Both the position numbers and the translations under genes were made by a program. From positions 62,001-126,000 of the forward strand of contig NZ_JABBYC010000007.1 of NCBI RefSeq assembly GCF_016742955.1: 64,000 nt of DNA, given 5' to 3'. The notes under the pieces are model-generated. The model saw only the letters and a program-made list of their open reading frames with translations. It was not told where the DNA came from and made no database searches. Shown one piece after another: positions 27,288 through 35,373 of the stretch (positions are counted from its first letter, which is position 1; each line of letters opens with the position of its first letter). The stretch comes from Myceligenerans indicum. Its GTDB lineage: Bacteria > Actinomycetota > Actinomycetes > Actinomycetales > Cellulomonadaceae.

Positions 27288-28577
27288 TCAGCCGCGCGCC
27301 GGCTGGAGTTCGTCCAGGTCCCGCAGGTGCCGGATCGGGCTGCGCCAGATGATGACCGGTGCGAGGAGCATGACGAACGCGGAGGCGACGAGGACGGTGC
27401 GTGTCCCGGCCAGTCCGGCCGCCGCGCCTGCGACCAGCCCGCCGAGGGGAATCGCACCCCAGGACACGAAGCGCACCGTCGCCATCACGCGCGACAGCAG
27501 CTCGGGCGGGCTGGCGACCTGCCGGTAGGTGCGGGTCACCACGCTGCCGGGGACGACGGTCGCGGCGAACAGCAGGTTGCCCAGGGCGAAGCACACCCAG
27601 CCGAGGTATCCCACGCCGGCGGGGATCAGCAGAGCCGCGAGGAACCCGGCCACGCCGTCGTACAGCACGATCCGCGCCGAACCGAAGCGCCGCACCAGCC
27701 ACGGTGTCACGGCCGCGGCGGCCAGCGCCCCGGCGCCCTCGACGGCCAGCAGCACCCCGACCAGCGCGGGAGGCGTGTCGAGCTCCCGGACGAGGTAGAC
27801 CGTGAACAGGGCGAGCTGGGCACCGCACACCGCGTTCGTCACGAAGGCCCACCAGGTCGCCGGGGCCATCACGGGGTGGTGCATGACGAACCGGAACCCG
27901 TCGGCGATCTGCGATCGCATCGAGGCGGGGAGATCGCCCGCGGGCCGGCGTCGCTCGGGGAGGCGGTGCAGCAGCGCGGCGGAGGCGAGGTAGGAGACGG
28001 CGTCGGCCAACAGGGCACCCGCGGCTCCCGCGACCTGCACGAGGAGGCCGCCGAGCGAGGGGCCGCCGAGCTGGCTCGCGGCATGAGTGCCGGAGATCAA
28101 GGAGTTGCGGGCCGTGAGTTCTTCCCGGGGGACCACCGAGGGCAGGAACGTGGTGTTCGCGGCGAAGAACAGCACCTCGGCGGCGTTGAGGACCAGCGCC
28201 ACCAGGACGAGGTGCCAGAAGGTCAGGTGCCCGGCCCAGGCGGCGAGCGGCACGCTGAGCAGGACCGCGGCCCGGACCAGGTCGCACGCCACCTGCACGG
28301 CTCGCAGCGGCAGGCGGTGCACGATCGCGCCGGCCGGCAGGCCCAGCACGATCCACGCGACGTACGACGCCGCGGCGAGCACGCCGGTCCGCAGCGGGCC
28401 GGCGCCCAGGACGGTCACCGCCACCAGCGGCATCGCGACGACGGTGACCGCGCTGCCCAGGTTGCTCGTGGCGGTCGCGGACCAGTAGAGCCAGAACGGG
28501 CGGGAGCCGAGCCGGTCCTGGGTGATGTCGTCCCGGGTGCTTCCGGTGGGGCCGGTGGCCCGTCCTGATGCGCGCAT
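27288..28577 (-). CDS. MFS exporter (enterobactin-exporter-like DHA3 type)
   Basis: A 429-residue major facilitator with twelve predicted helices. The N-terminus FWLYWSATATSNLGSAV and the loop motif FLPSVVPREELTARNSL are typical of the DHA3-type drug or siderophore exporters. The ATG follows GAGGAGGACAGG. It is divergent from an HxlR-peroxiredoxin fusion, sharing a perfect AGTTCCAA palindrome, so it is very likely under that regulator's control. Substrate unknown; perhaps a redox-active or electrophilic compound (inference). Confidence 0.9.
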   Translation of the reverse strand: MRASGRATGPTGSTRDDITQDRLGSRPFWLYWSATATSNLGSAVTVVAMPLVAVTVLGAGPLRTGVLAAASYVAWIVLGLPAGAIVHRLPLRAVQVACDLVRAAVLLSVPLAAWAGHLTFWHLVLVALVLNAAEVLFFAANTTFLPSVVPREELTARNSLISGTHAASQLGGPSLGGLLVQVAGAAGALLADAVSYLASAALLHRLPERRRPAGDLPASMRSQIADGFRFVMHHPVMAPATWWAFVTNAVCGAQLALFTVYLVRELDTPPALVGVLLAVEGAGALAAAAVTPWLVRRFGSARIVLYDGVAGFLAALLIPAGVGYLGWVCFALGNLLFAATVVPGSVVTRTYRQVASPPELLSRVMATVRFVSWGAIPLGGLVAGAAAGLAGTRTVLVASAFVMLLAPVIIWRSPIRHLRDLDELQPARG

Positions 28578-28595
28578 CCTGTCCTCCTCGATGTG

Positions 28596-28612
28596 AGTTC
28601 CAATTTGGAACT
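28596..28612. promoter_or_regulatory. HxlR-type operator between MFS and HxlR-redoxin genes
   Basis: Perfect palindrome AGTTCCAA-T-TTGGAACT, 17 bp, in a 111-bp divergent gap and only 18 bp upstream of the MFS start. Its symmetry, AT-richness and position make it the likely binding site of the adjacent HxlR domain. Confidence 0.78.
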
Positions 28613-28688
28613 GACTGCCGGAAGTGTGACAGGATCGCCAGGGCATGGGCAAGCCGTGCCGAGGACGGCGCCCGGAGAGGAAGCCTTC

Positions 28689-29570
28689 GTGAGACGTGAG
28701 GACCTGGCCGACGCCGACTGCGGCATCGCGCAGACTCTCGGCGTGGTCGGCGACTGGCAGAGCCTGCTGGTGCTGCGCGAGGCCGCCGCCGGCGTCACCC
28801 GGTTCGAGGGATTCGACCGGGCGCTCGGGTTCAGCCGCCGGGCGCTGACCGAGCGCCTCGGCGCGCTGGTGGAGCACGGGATCCTGCGCAAGGAGGCCTA
28901 CTCGGACCGTCCGCCGCGCTACGACTACGTCCTCACCCCGCGCGGCGAGTCCCTGCTTCCCGTCCTGGTCGCGCTCCAGGAGTGGGGGACGCAGCACCTG
29001 CTCGGTGACGGGGAGACCAGCGGCGCACCGGGCGACGCCGAACTCCGTCGCGTCAGCGGTCTGCTCGGGACGACACCACCCGACGTCGTCCTCGCCACCC
29101 AGGACGGCGCCACTGTGCACCTGCAAGACCCGGACCTGTGGACGGTCGCCTTCTTCTTCCCCGGCGCCTACGCGCCCGAGTCGCACTCCTACCCGCCCGG
29201 CTGGTCGGCGGTACCGGGCGCGCGGGGCTGCACCCTGGAATGCCGCTCCTACGCGACCCGGCACCAGGCGCTGCGCGATGCCGGGGCGCGGGTGCTCGGA
29301 ATCAGCACGCAGCACCCCGAACAGCTCGCGGCGTTCAGCGCCTTCGCCGGGCTGCCGTACACGCTGGCGTCGGACCAGGACGGACGCGCGGCATCCGCGC
29401 TGCGGCTCCCGGTCTTCCGCGCCGGCGGATCGGACCGGCTCAAGCGGGTCACCCTCCTGCTCGACCCGGCCGGAACGGTCCGCCACGTCCAGGCTCCGGT
29501 GACCGACCCGGCCGGGGCCGTCGACGAGATGCTGGACGTGGTGTCGGCGGCGAGCGCGCGGACGCGCTGA
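28689..29570 (+). CDS. Fusion of HxlR winged helix and peroxiredoxin-like domain
   Basis: A 293-residue fusion. Residues about 1-105 are an HxlR regulator with the conserved N-terminal Cys (C11 in DADCGIAQTLGVVGDW) and winged helix GFSRRALTERLGALVEHGIL. Residues about 130-290 resemble an AhpC/TSA redoxin of the PrxQ/BCP kind: WTVAFFFPGAYAPES, then GARGCTLECRSY with C181 and C185, then ARVLGISTQHPEQLAAFSA. The two cysteines are spaced C-x3-C, one residue closer than the usual PrxQ C-x4-C, so the peroxidase chemistry may differ. The GTG start has GGAGAGGAA seven bases before it. Probably represses the divergent MFS gene in a redox-dependent way. Confidence 0.87.
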   Translation: MRREDLADADCGIAQTLGVVGDWQSLLVLREAAAGVTRFEGFDRALGFSRRALTERLGALVEHGILRKEAYSDRPPRYDYVLTPRGESLLPVLVALQEWGTQHLLGDGETSGAPGDAELRRVSGLLGTTPPDVVLATQDGATVHLQDPDLWTVAFFFPGAYAPESHSYPPGWSAVPGARGCTLECRSYATRHQALRDAGARVLGISTQHPEQLAAFSAFAGLPYTLASDQDGRAASALRLPVFRAGGSDRLKRVTLLLDPAGTVRHVQAPVTDPAGAVDEMLDVVSAASARTR

Positions 29571-29616
29571 GGAGGCGCGTGCCAGCATGTGTCACATCCT
29601 GCCTCGCGGTGGCCGC

Positions 29617-29871
29617 TCAATCGGATCCCGTCGGCATCCCGCAGGACCACCAGCCCCCGTCCAGCCGAACGGGGTCGGTGCAGGGCATGCCGTGCATGTC
29701 CAGGTGGGGCGTGCGGTGGGGCGAGTAGATGTAGCCCCCGGCGTCGTCGACCAGACGGGCCCACTGCGGAACGAAGATCGTCACCGTGTCCGGGTCGTCG
29801 GTCGCGTGGTGCACGTCGACGGAGCCGGTCACGGCGACGAACTCCAGGGTCGGGGGGAGCTCGGCGTACAT
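29617..29871 (-). CDS. Small hypothetical protein, start uncertain
   Basis: At least 84 residues, not recognised. The C-terminal part is compact and aromatic (IYSPHRTPHLDMHGMP, GGWWSCGMP) without membrane segments or known motifs. The reading frame stays open upstream to 30138, and the segment up to about 29964 keeps strong GC3 bias and reads as an amphipathic helix. However, it contains no ATG, GTG or TTG, only CTG codons at 29964 and 29982. The true start may therefore be a CTG, or the gene may be an N-terminally damaged remnant. It follows the ABC ATPase gene on the same strand. Confidence 0.45.
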   Translation of the reverse strand: MYAELPPTLEFVAVTGSVDVHHATDDPDTVTIFVPQWARLVDDAGGYIYSPHRTPHLDMHGMPCTDPVRLDGGWWSCGMPTGSD

Positions 29872-30001
29872 CCCGTCGAGGTCACCGCGCGCGGCGAGCT
29901 CGACGACGTCGTCGAGGGCGGGACGCAGCGTCTGGAAGCCCTGCCGTGCGTCGTCGTGCGACAGGCCTGCTCTTCCCGGCAGCCCACCGGTGTCGGGCGG
30001 T

Positions 30002-30697
30002 TCAGCCGGCGGTGAGCGGCGCCTCCTGCTCGATCCGGGCGTCGAGCATGCGGACGGTCGCGTCGACCGTGGCCAGCGTCGCGGCGTCGTGCGAGACGAG
30101 CAGGGTCGCCGCGCCGGTCTCCCGCGCCAGGCCCGTCAGCAGCTCCACCACCTGGGTGCCGCGCTCGTGGTCCAGCGCCGACGTCGGCTCGTCCACCAGC
30201 AGGACCTGCGGCTCGCCGGCCAGCGCCCGCGCGATCGCGACGCGCTGGCGCTGCCCGCCGGAAAGCTGCGCGGGCCGCTTGGCGTGGTGGTCGGCCACGC
30301 CCACGGCGTCGAGCAGTTCCATGGCACGTGCGCGCAGGCTCGCCGGGCGGCGTCCGCGCAGGTGTGCCTGGAGCTCGAGCTGCTCCAGCGCGGTGAGGGA
30401 GCCCAGGAGCTGGGGCGACTGGAACACCATGCCGATGCGCTCAAGGCGCACCCGGGTGGCTTCTGCCACCGTCGTGGCGGGGGTGAACACGATCTCGCCG
30501 CCGATCCGCACCGTCCCGCTGCTCGGCCGGGTCAGTCCGGCGGCCACGGCCAGCAGGCTGGACTTGCCGGCCCCTGACGGGCCCAGCAGAGCGGTGGTCG
30601 TCCCTGCGGGCACGGCGAGGCCGACGTCGTTCACCGCGGTGAGGGTGGTGTCGCCGTCGGGGTAGGTGAGGGTGATGTTCTCCAGGTGCAGGTCCAC
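30002..30697 (-). CDS. ABC transporter ATP-binding protein (MacB/LolD type)
   Basis: A 231-residue ATPase with Walker A GPSGAGKSSL, Q-loop VFQSPQLLGSLTALEQ, signature LSGGQRQRVAIARALA, Walker B VLLVDEPTSALD and switch His in LLVSHD. The profile is that of ATPases that pair with FtsX/MacB-like permeases in mechanotransmission, lipoprotein or peptide export. The GTG start follows AAGGAG six bases upstream. It lies 42 bp downstream of the permease, in one operon, and next to a divergent two-component system, as in bacitracin-type resistance or VexABC-like modules. Confidence 0.93.
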   Translation of the reverse strand: MDLHLENITLTYPDGDTTLTAVNDVGLAVPAGTTTALLGPSGAGKSSLLAVAAGLTRPSSGTVRIGGEIVFTPATTVAEATRVRLERIGMVFQSPQLLGSLTALEQLELQAHLRGRRPASLRARAMELLDAVGVADHHAKRPAQLSGGQRQRVAIARALAGEPQVLLVDEPTSALDHERGTQVVELLTGLARETGAATLLVSHDAATLATVDATVRMLDARIEQEAPLTAG

Positions 30698-30739
30698 CGG
30701 GTTCTCCTTCGGGGATCGTGGGTGTGGGGGTCGGGCTGG

Positions 30740-31840
30740 TCAGCGTGCGGCGAGCGCCGCGTGCGGGTCGACGCGCGTGATGCGGGCCACGGCCACACCG
30801 GCGCCGATCAGGCCGAGCAGGATCAGGGTCGCGGCCGGGGTGAGCGTCGTGGCCGTGGTGACGACGACCGGCACGGCGGCCGGCAGCAGGGAGGCGCCGG
30901 CGACCGTGAGACCGGTGCCGATCGCGACGCCTCCGGTCAGCAGCACCACGGCCTGGCCGAGCGCGTCGCGCAGGAGGTAGCCGGTGGACCCGCCGAGCGC
31001 CTTGAGGACGGCGATGTCGCCGGTGCGGCCGATGGTCCAGACGGTGAAGAACGCGCCGACCACCAGCGCGGAGATGGCGAGCAGGAAGGCCTGCATGATC
31101 GTCAGGGAGGTGTTCTCCCCGGCGAAGGACGGAACCGCCGATCGTGCCTGGGAGGTCGTGACGGTCGTGGTGCCGAGGTCGTCGTCGGCCGCGGCCAGGT
31201 CGGCGTCGTCGGCTCCTGACGTGGTCAGTGCGACGACCGTCGCGACCGGGCCCTCGGACGGGTCGGCGAGGCCGCGCGCCCCGACGGCCTGCCAGTCCTC
31301 CAGCGCCATCCACACCACCGGCGTGTGGGAGAGCGACTGGTCGGCGTCCACCGTCGCCGCGACGGTCAGCTCGTCGCCGCCGAGGGTCACCGTGTCGTCG
31401 GTGGTCACACCGAGCGCGTCGGCGGCGCCGGGGGTGAGCACGACCGTTCCGGGGCGGACGTCGCCCGCGTCCGACGGCACCAGGGCGCTGCCCTGCGCGA
31501 CGCCGAACGCCGTGACCGAGGTGGTGGTGCTGTCCGACTCGGCGCGGGTGGTGGCCACGCCGAGCGGGTCGGCGGACACGACGCCCGGGATGCGTGCCCA
31601 GTCGTCCCACTGGCCGGAGGTGACGCGGGACGCGGTGAACCCTGGTGCCTCGTCGCCGGAGGGCATGGAGAACGCGACGTGGTCGGCCGGCAGGTCCGTC
31701 AGGGCCGACGTCGAGTCGCGCGCCAGGCCTGCCGTGAGGGATGCCAGGAAGGTCACGAGGAACGTGATCAGCACGATCACCACGGACATCAGGACGAAGC
31801 GGCCACGGGCATGGGTCAGATCGCGCAGGGCGACGAACAC
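30740..31840 (-). CDS. FtsX-like ABC transporter permease
   Basis: A 366-residue permease of the MacB/FtsX fold: one N-terminal helix (FVLMSVVIVLITFLVTFLA), a large extracytoplasmic domain (about residues 45-240), and three C-terminal helices containing GRTGDIAVLKALGGSTGYL, the coupling-helix region. The GTG at 31840 was chosen because GGAGG lies six bases upstream; an ATG 30 codons earlier has no ribosome-binding site. Works with the ATPase encoded downstream. Divergent from the sensor kinase gene, which probably controls it. Confidence 0.88.
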   Translation of the reverse strand: MFVALRDLTHARGRFVLMSVVIVLITFLVTFLASLTAGLARDSTSALTDLPADHVAFSMPSGDEAPGFTASRVTSGQWDDWARIPGVVSADPLGVATTRAESDSTTTSVTAFGVAQGSALVPSDAGDVRPGTVVLTPGAADALGVTTDDTVTLGGDELTVAATVDADQSLSHTPVVWMALEDWQAVGARGLADPSEGPVATVVALTTSGADDADLAAADDDLGTTTVTTSQARSAVPSFAGENTSLTIMQAFLLAISALVVGAFFTVWTIGRTGDIAVLKALGGSTGYLLRDALGQAVVLLTGGVAIGTGLTVAGASLLPAAVPVVVTTATTLTPAATLILLGLIGAGVAVARITRVDPHAALAAR

Positions 31841-31921
31841 GAGGTACCTCCATACGGGGCGGAGCTGGATCGCTGGTCGGATCCGTTGCCGGACGTGTTC
31901 CAGCCTCCGCCTCGACGGGCC

Positions 31922-31950
31922 CGGGATCATCGGGACGCGGAGTGATCCCG
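31922..31950. promoter_or_regulatory. Inverted repeat in the ABC/two-component divergent region
   Basis: CGGGATCA and TGATCCCG, perfect 8-bp arms with a 13-bp spacer, about 80 bp upstream of the permease start. It is a candidate binding site for the NarL-type response regulator encoded next door. Confidence 0.4.
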
Positions 31951-32012
31951 CGACGCCGAAGGATGGGGCCGCGGATCATCCGTTCGGACGATGCGCGCGT
32001 TGTGAGGCTGGC

Positions 32013-32018
32013 TATCGT
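32013..32018 (+). promoter_or_regulatory. Leaderless-type -10 box for the sensor kinase
   Basis: TATCGT followed by six bases and the GTG start, with no ribosome-binding site. This also supports the choice of GTG as start. Confidence 0.45.
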
Positions 32019-32024
32019 GGACGG

Positions 32025-33272
32025 GTGATCCGCCGCCACCCCGTCCCCTCGGCGACGCACGGGCTCATCGTGGGGCTCGACCTGCTGCTGGCGACGCTGG
32101 TGGTGGTCGCCGTCGTCCAGGCTCCGCCCGAGACCGCGCTGAGCGCGCTGCTCGTGGGCGGGGTGCTGCTCGCGATCTACGTGTGGGGGCGTGCCGTGGT
32201 GCGCACGCACGAGGGGCTCGTCGACATCCCCCGGGGCGCGTGGTGGCCCGACGCCGCCTGGATCGGCGCGCTCATGGTCAGCTGGGTGCTGCTGCTGGGG
32301 CTGTCCCCGGCGGCGCTGTGGATCGCGTTCCCCTTCATGCTCCTGCAGATGCACGTGCTCGGGCCGCATCGCGGCGTCCTGCTGGTCGCCCTGACCACGG
32401 TCGTGACGGTCGCCGACGGCCTGCTGACCCAGGCCGGGACCGGTGAGCGGTGGACGGGCTACGTGCTCGGTCCCGTGCTCGGGGCGGGGGTGGCCGTGGC
32501 CGTGGTGCTCGGCATCGAGGCGTTCCTCCGGGAGTCGCAGGACCGGCAGCGCACCGTGGACGAGCTGACCCAGGCCCGCCTCCATCTCGCGCAGGCCGAG
32601 CGTGAGCGGGCCGTCACCGACGAGCGGGCGCGCCTGGCCCGCGACATCCACGACACCCTGGCGCAGTCCCTGTCGGCGATCGAACTCCTGCTGCGTGCCG
32701 CCGAGGACGCCGTCGGGGTCGACGAGCCCAAGGCGCACGAGCTGCTGGGGCAGGCGCGATCCGCCGCGCGCGACAGCCTCGCCGAGGCCCGGCGGGTGGT
32801 GCAGGACCTCACCCCGGCCGACCTGGAACGCACGACCCTGCTGGGAGCGGTGCGGCGTGTCGCCGACCGGCTGAGCGGCCCGCGGCCCGGCAACGACCGG
32901 CCGTCCGCGCCCCTGGCGATCACCGTGCACACCAGCGGTACCCCGCGTCCCCTGCCTGTCCCCCTGGAGACCGCCCTGCTGCGCATCGCCCAGTCCGCTC
33001 TCGCCAACGTCGCCGAGCACGCCGCCGCCGCTCGCGCCCGGGTCACCCTGACCTACGAGGCCGACAGCATCACCCTTGACGTCGTCGACGACGGCACCGG
33101 CTTCGACCCCGCGGCGCCGGGAACCGGCCGCACCGGCGGGCGCGGGTTCGGCATCCCCGCCATCCGCTCACGCGTGCAGGAGCTCGGCGGGACGTTCGCG
33201 CTGGAGACCAGCCTCGGCGGTGGGACGGCACTGGCCGTCACGCTGCCGGTCCGGGCGGAGGACGAGCGATGA
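32025..33272 (+). CDS. NarL-type system sensor histidine kinase
   Basis: A 415-residue kinase. Four to five membrane helices fill residues about 15-160 with hardly any extracytoplasmic domain, an intramembrane-sensing layout. A coiled coil and a HisKA_3 dimerisation domain with [17 protein letters not shown] (phospho-acceptor H209) come next, and a HATPase_c domain with [10 protein letters not shown] and [12 protein letters not shown]. The GTG start is supported by a leaderless -10. It overlaps the response regulator by 4 bp. Divergent from the ABC exporter, it probably senses the exporter's substrate or envelope stress, as in LiaS/DesK-like systems. Confidence 0.92.
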   Translation: MIRRHPVPSATHGLIVGLDLLLATLVVVAVVQAPPETALSALLVGGVLLAIYVWGRAVVRTHEGLVDIPRGAWWPDAAWIGALMVSWVLLLGLSPAALWIAFPFMLLQMHVLGPHRGVLLVALTTVVTVADGLLTQAGTGERWTGYVLGPVLGAGVAVAVVLGIEAFLRESQDRQRTVDELTQARLHLAQAERERAVTDERARLARDIHDTLAQSLSAIELLLRAAEDAVGVDEPKAHELLGQARSAARDSLAEARRVVQDLTPADLERTTLLGAVRRVADRLSGPRPGNDRPSAPLAITVHTSGTPRPLPVPLETALLRIAQSALANVAEHAAAARARVTLTYEADSITLDVVDDGTGFDPAAPGTGRTGGRGFGIPAIRSRVQELGGTFALETSLGGGTALAVTLPVRAEDER

Positions 33273-33889
33273 TCGACGTCGTCCTCGCCGACGACCACCC
33301 GGTGGTCCGTGCCGGGCTGCGCGCCGTCATCGACGGCCAGCCCGACATGCGGGTCGTGCACGAGACCCCGACGGCCGAGGACCTCCTGCGCTGGCTCGAC
33401 GACGGCGGCCGGGCGGACGTCATCCTCCTCGACCTGCGCTTCGGCGAGGCGCGGATGGGCGGCGCGGAGGCCACCGGGACCATCGTCCGGCGGCACGGTA
33501 CGCCCGTGCTCGTGGTCACGACCTACGGCACCGACGCCGACATCCTGGCCGCCGTCGAGGCCGGCGCCACCGGCTACCTCCTCAAGGACGCCCCCACCGA
33601 GGAGCTCGCCCGCGCCATCCGCTCCGCCGCGGCGGGCGAGGTCGCACTCGGCGCCGACGTCCAGCGCCGGCTGCTCGGGCGCATGCGGGCGCCCGCGGTG
33701 ACGCTCAGCGCACGCGAGCTGGAGGTCCTGCGCCTCGTCGCGGCCGGGCGCTCCAACGACGCGGTCGCCCGCGAGCTCTTCCTCTCCGTGGCCACCGTGA
33801 AGTCGCACCTGGCGCACATCAACACCAAGCTCGGCACGCAGTCGCGCACCGAGGCCGCCGCCAGAGCCCGCGACCGCGGCATGCTCTGA
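33269..33889 (+). CDS. NarL/FixJ family response regulator
   Basis: A 206-residue response regulator. The receiver has acidic pair D8/D9, phospho-acceptor D55 in VILLDLRFG, and conserved T and K (LVVTTYG, LLKDAP). The C-terminal LuxR HTH reads [20 protein letters not shown] then [20 protein letters not shown]. The start overlaps the kinase stop as ATGA. Partner of the adjacent kinase and likely activator of the divergent ABC operon. Confidence 0.94.
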   Translation: MIDVVLADDHPVVRAGLRAVIDGQPDMRVVHETPTAEDLLRWLDDGGRADVILLDLRFGEARMGGAEATGTIVRRHGTPVLVVTTYGTDADILAAVEAGATGYLLKDAPTEELARAIRSAAAGEVALGADVQRRLLGRMRAPAVTLSARELEVLRLVAAGRSNDAVARELFLSVATVKSHLAHINTKLGTQSRTEAAARARDRGML

Positions 33890-33910
33890 CCGCGTGACAC
33901 GATCGTCGCC

Positions 33911-34789
33911 ATGCCACCGGAAGCCGGGCCGCCCGTCACGATCAACTTCCACCCCGACCGTCTGGTGGCGGACGGCTCCGAGACGCTCGTCGAACGGCTG
34001 GTGCGCGACGGCGTCTGGCGCTCGCAGTTCGAGACCGGCACCTCCAACGGCGGCCTGACGGCCGGTCCCGGCGGGGACCGGCGGCGGTGGGAGACGCGGC
34101 TGTTCGCGGGCAGGTACGACGACGGCCCGGCCCGCGAACGCCCCAGGTACGGCGCGCTGAACCGTCTCGGGCGTGCGGCGGGCGGCTCCCCGCGCTTCGG
34201 CTCGGCGCACCTGCGCCTGCGCCCGCACGTGCTGGAGCGCACCTCGTTCTGCTATCCCGACTCGGTGTTCGAGCCGGAGAACATCGCCGCACAGGGCGAC
34301 GCGGCAGGACTGGCGCACCTGCTCGCGCTCGCGGAGGCGGACGACGCCGCCGGAACGCACGATCTCCTCGACGACTACGTCGAGGCGCACGTCCACGGCC
34401 CGGTGGTCCTGGCCGACGACGTGGCCGCCGTCGTCCTGGACCCGTGCTATCGCGGCGCCGCCGTCGAAGCGGCCGCGAGGGAGCTGTCGGCGCGGCACGG
34501 CCTCGCCGTGGAATGGCACGACGGCTTCCGCCTGCACGTCGATGACCTGGCCGCACGGCCCGGATATCGCGGTGCTCGGATCGTGGCGGTGGCGCGGGAG
34601 GTCGCCGCCGGGCACGCGCCGGACGGATGGTTGGACGGCCGGGTGGTCGGTGACGCCGTGCGGACCGGCCTCCACGACCCGCAGGACCTGAAGAAGGTGT
34701 GGCACCACGTCGCCCGCTGGGGCGCCGCCCCGGACCAGGCAGCCGGCTCGTCCCCCGGAGCCGGGAGGCCGGCGCCGCCGGCCCGCTGA
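33911..34789 (+). CDS. DUF3626 family protein
   Basis: A 292-residue protein matching the DUF3626 family as I know it: ITINFHPDR near the start, then RSQFETGTSNGGLTAGPGGD, YGALNRL, SPRFGSAHLRLRPHVLERTSF. Strong conservation of charged and aromatic residues suggests an enzyme-like, possibly toxin- or ADP-ribosyl-transfer-related fold, but no function is established. It follows the two-component genes by 21 bp and could be read through from them, although a function with them is not implied. Confidence 0.85.
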   Translation: MPPEAGPPVTINFHPDRLVADGSETLVERLVRDGVWRSQFETGTSNGGLTAGPGGDRRRWETRLFAGRYDDGPARERPRYGALNRLGRAAGGSPRFGSAHLRLRPHVLERTSFCYPDSVFEPENIAAQGDAAGLAHLLALAEADDAAGTHDLLDDYVEAHVHGPVVLADDVAAVVLDPCYRGAAVEAAARELSARHGLAVEWHDGFRLHVDDLAARPGYRGARIVAVAREVAAGHAPDGWLDGRVVGDAVRTGLHDPQDLKKVWHHVARWGAAPDQAAGSSPGAGRPAPPAR

Positions 34790-34812
34790 CGGTGGAGGCG
34801 TGGCGCGGACGT

Positions 34813-34818
34813 TACGCT
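34813..34818 (+). promoter_or_regulatory. Leaderless-type -10 box
   Basis: TACGCT seven bases before the ATG of the following membrane-protein gene, without a ribosome-binding site. Confidence 0.45.
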
Positions 34819-34825
34819 GCGCGGC

Positions 34826-35368
34826 ATGACGACGACAACGGTTGCTGCTGTTCCTGGTCAGGCGGTCGCGGTGCGGCTTCGGCGGCGGGTGCGGGGGTGG
34901 CTCGTGGTGTTCGTCGTCGGGCTGGCGGTCAGTGGGCTGACGGCCTTTCCGCTGGAGACCGAGGTGCGGGCGGGGCTCGACGTGTTGCACGCCTGGGGTG
35001 CCGAGCAGTGGGCTCCCGGGCTCGTGGAGTGGTTCACCCGTGTGGAGCAGGGCCTGACGGTCACGAACGACGCCTACCCCTTCATCGCCTACGGGACGGA
35101 CTGGCTCGCCTTCGCCCACCTGGTGATCGCGGTGGCGTTCTGGGGGCCGCTGCGTGACCCGGTGCGGAACGTGTGGGTGGTGGACTTCGGCCTGATCGCC
35201 TGCGCCGGCGTGATCCCGCTGGCCCTGATCTGCGGCCCGGTCCGGGGCATCCCGTTCGGATGGACGCTGATCGACATGTCCTTCGGAGTGTTCGGCGCCA
35301 TTCCGCTGCTCCTGGTCCGCCGCATGATCCAGCGCCTCGAGGCCCTGGAGTCGCCCGGCCTGTCGTAG
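34826..35368 (+). CDS. Four-helix membrane protein, unknown function
   Basis: A 180-residue protein with about four hydrophobic helices: WLVVFVVGLAVSGLTAF, WLAFAHLVIAVAFWG, LIACAGVIPLALICG, and MSFGVFGAIPLLLV. Between the first two is a soluble or re-entrant loop with aromatic residues. Not recognised as a named family. It is transcribed separately, judging by the leaderless-type promoter, and converges on the flavin monooxygenase with 5 bp between. Confidence 0.78.
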   Translation: MTTTTVAAVPGQAVAVRLRRRVRGWLVVFVVGLAVSGLTAFPLETEVRAGLDVLHAWGAEQWAPGLVEWFTRVEQGLTVTNDAYPFIAYGTDWLAFAHLVIAVAFWGPLRDPVRNVWVVDFGLIACAGVIPLALICGPVRGIPFGWTLIDMSFGVFGAIPLLLVRRMIQRLEALESPGLS

Positions 35369-35373
35369 ACGGG

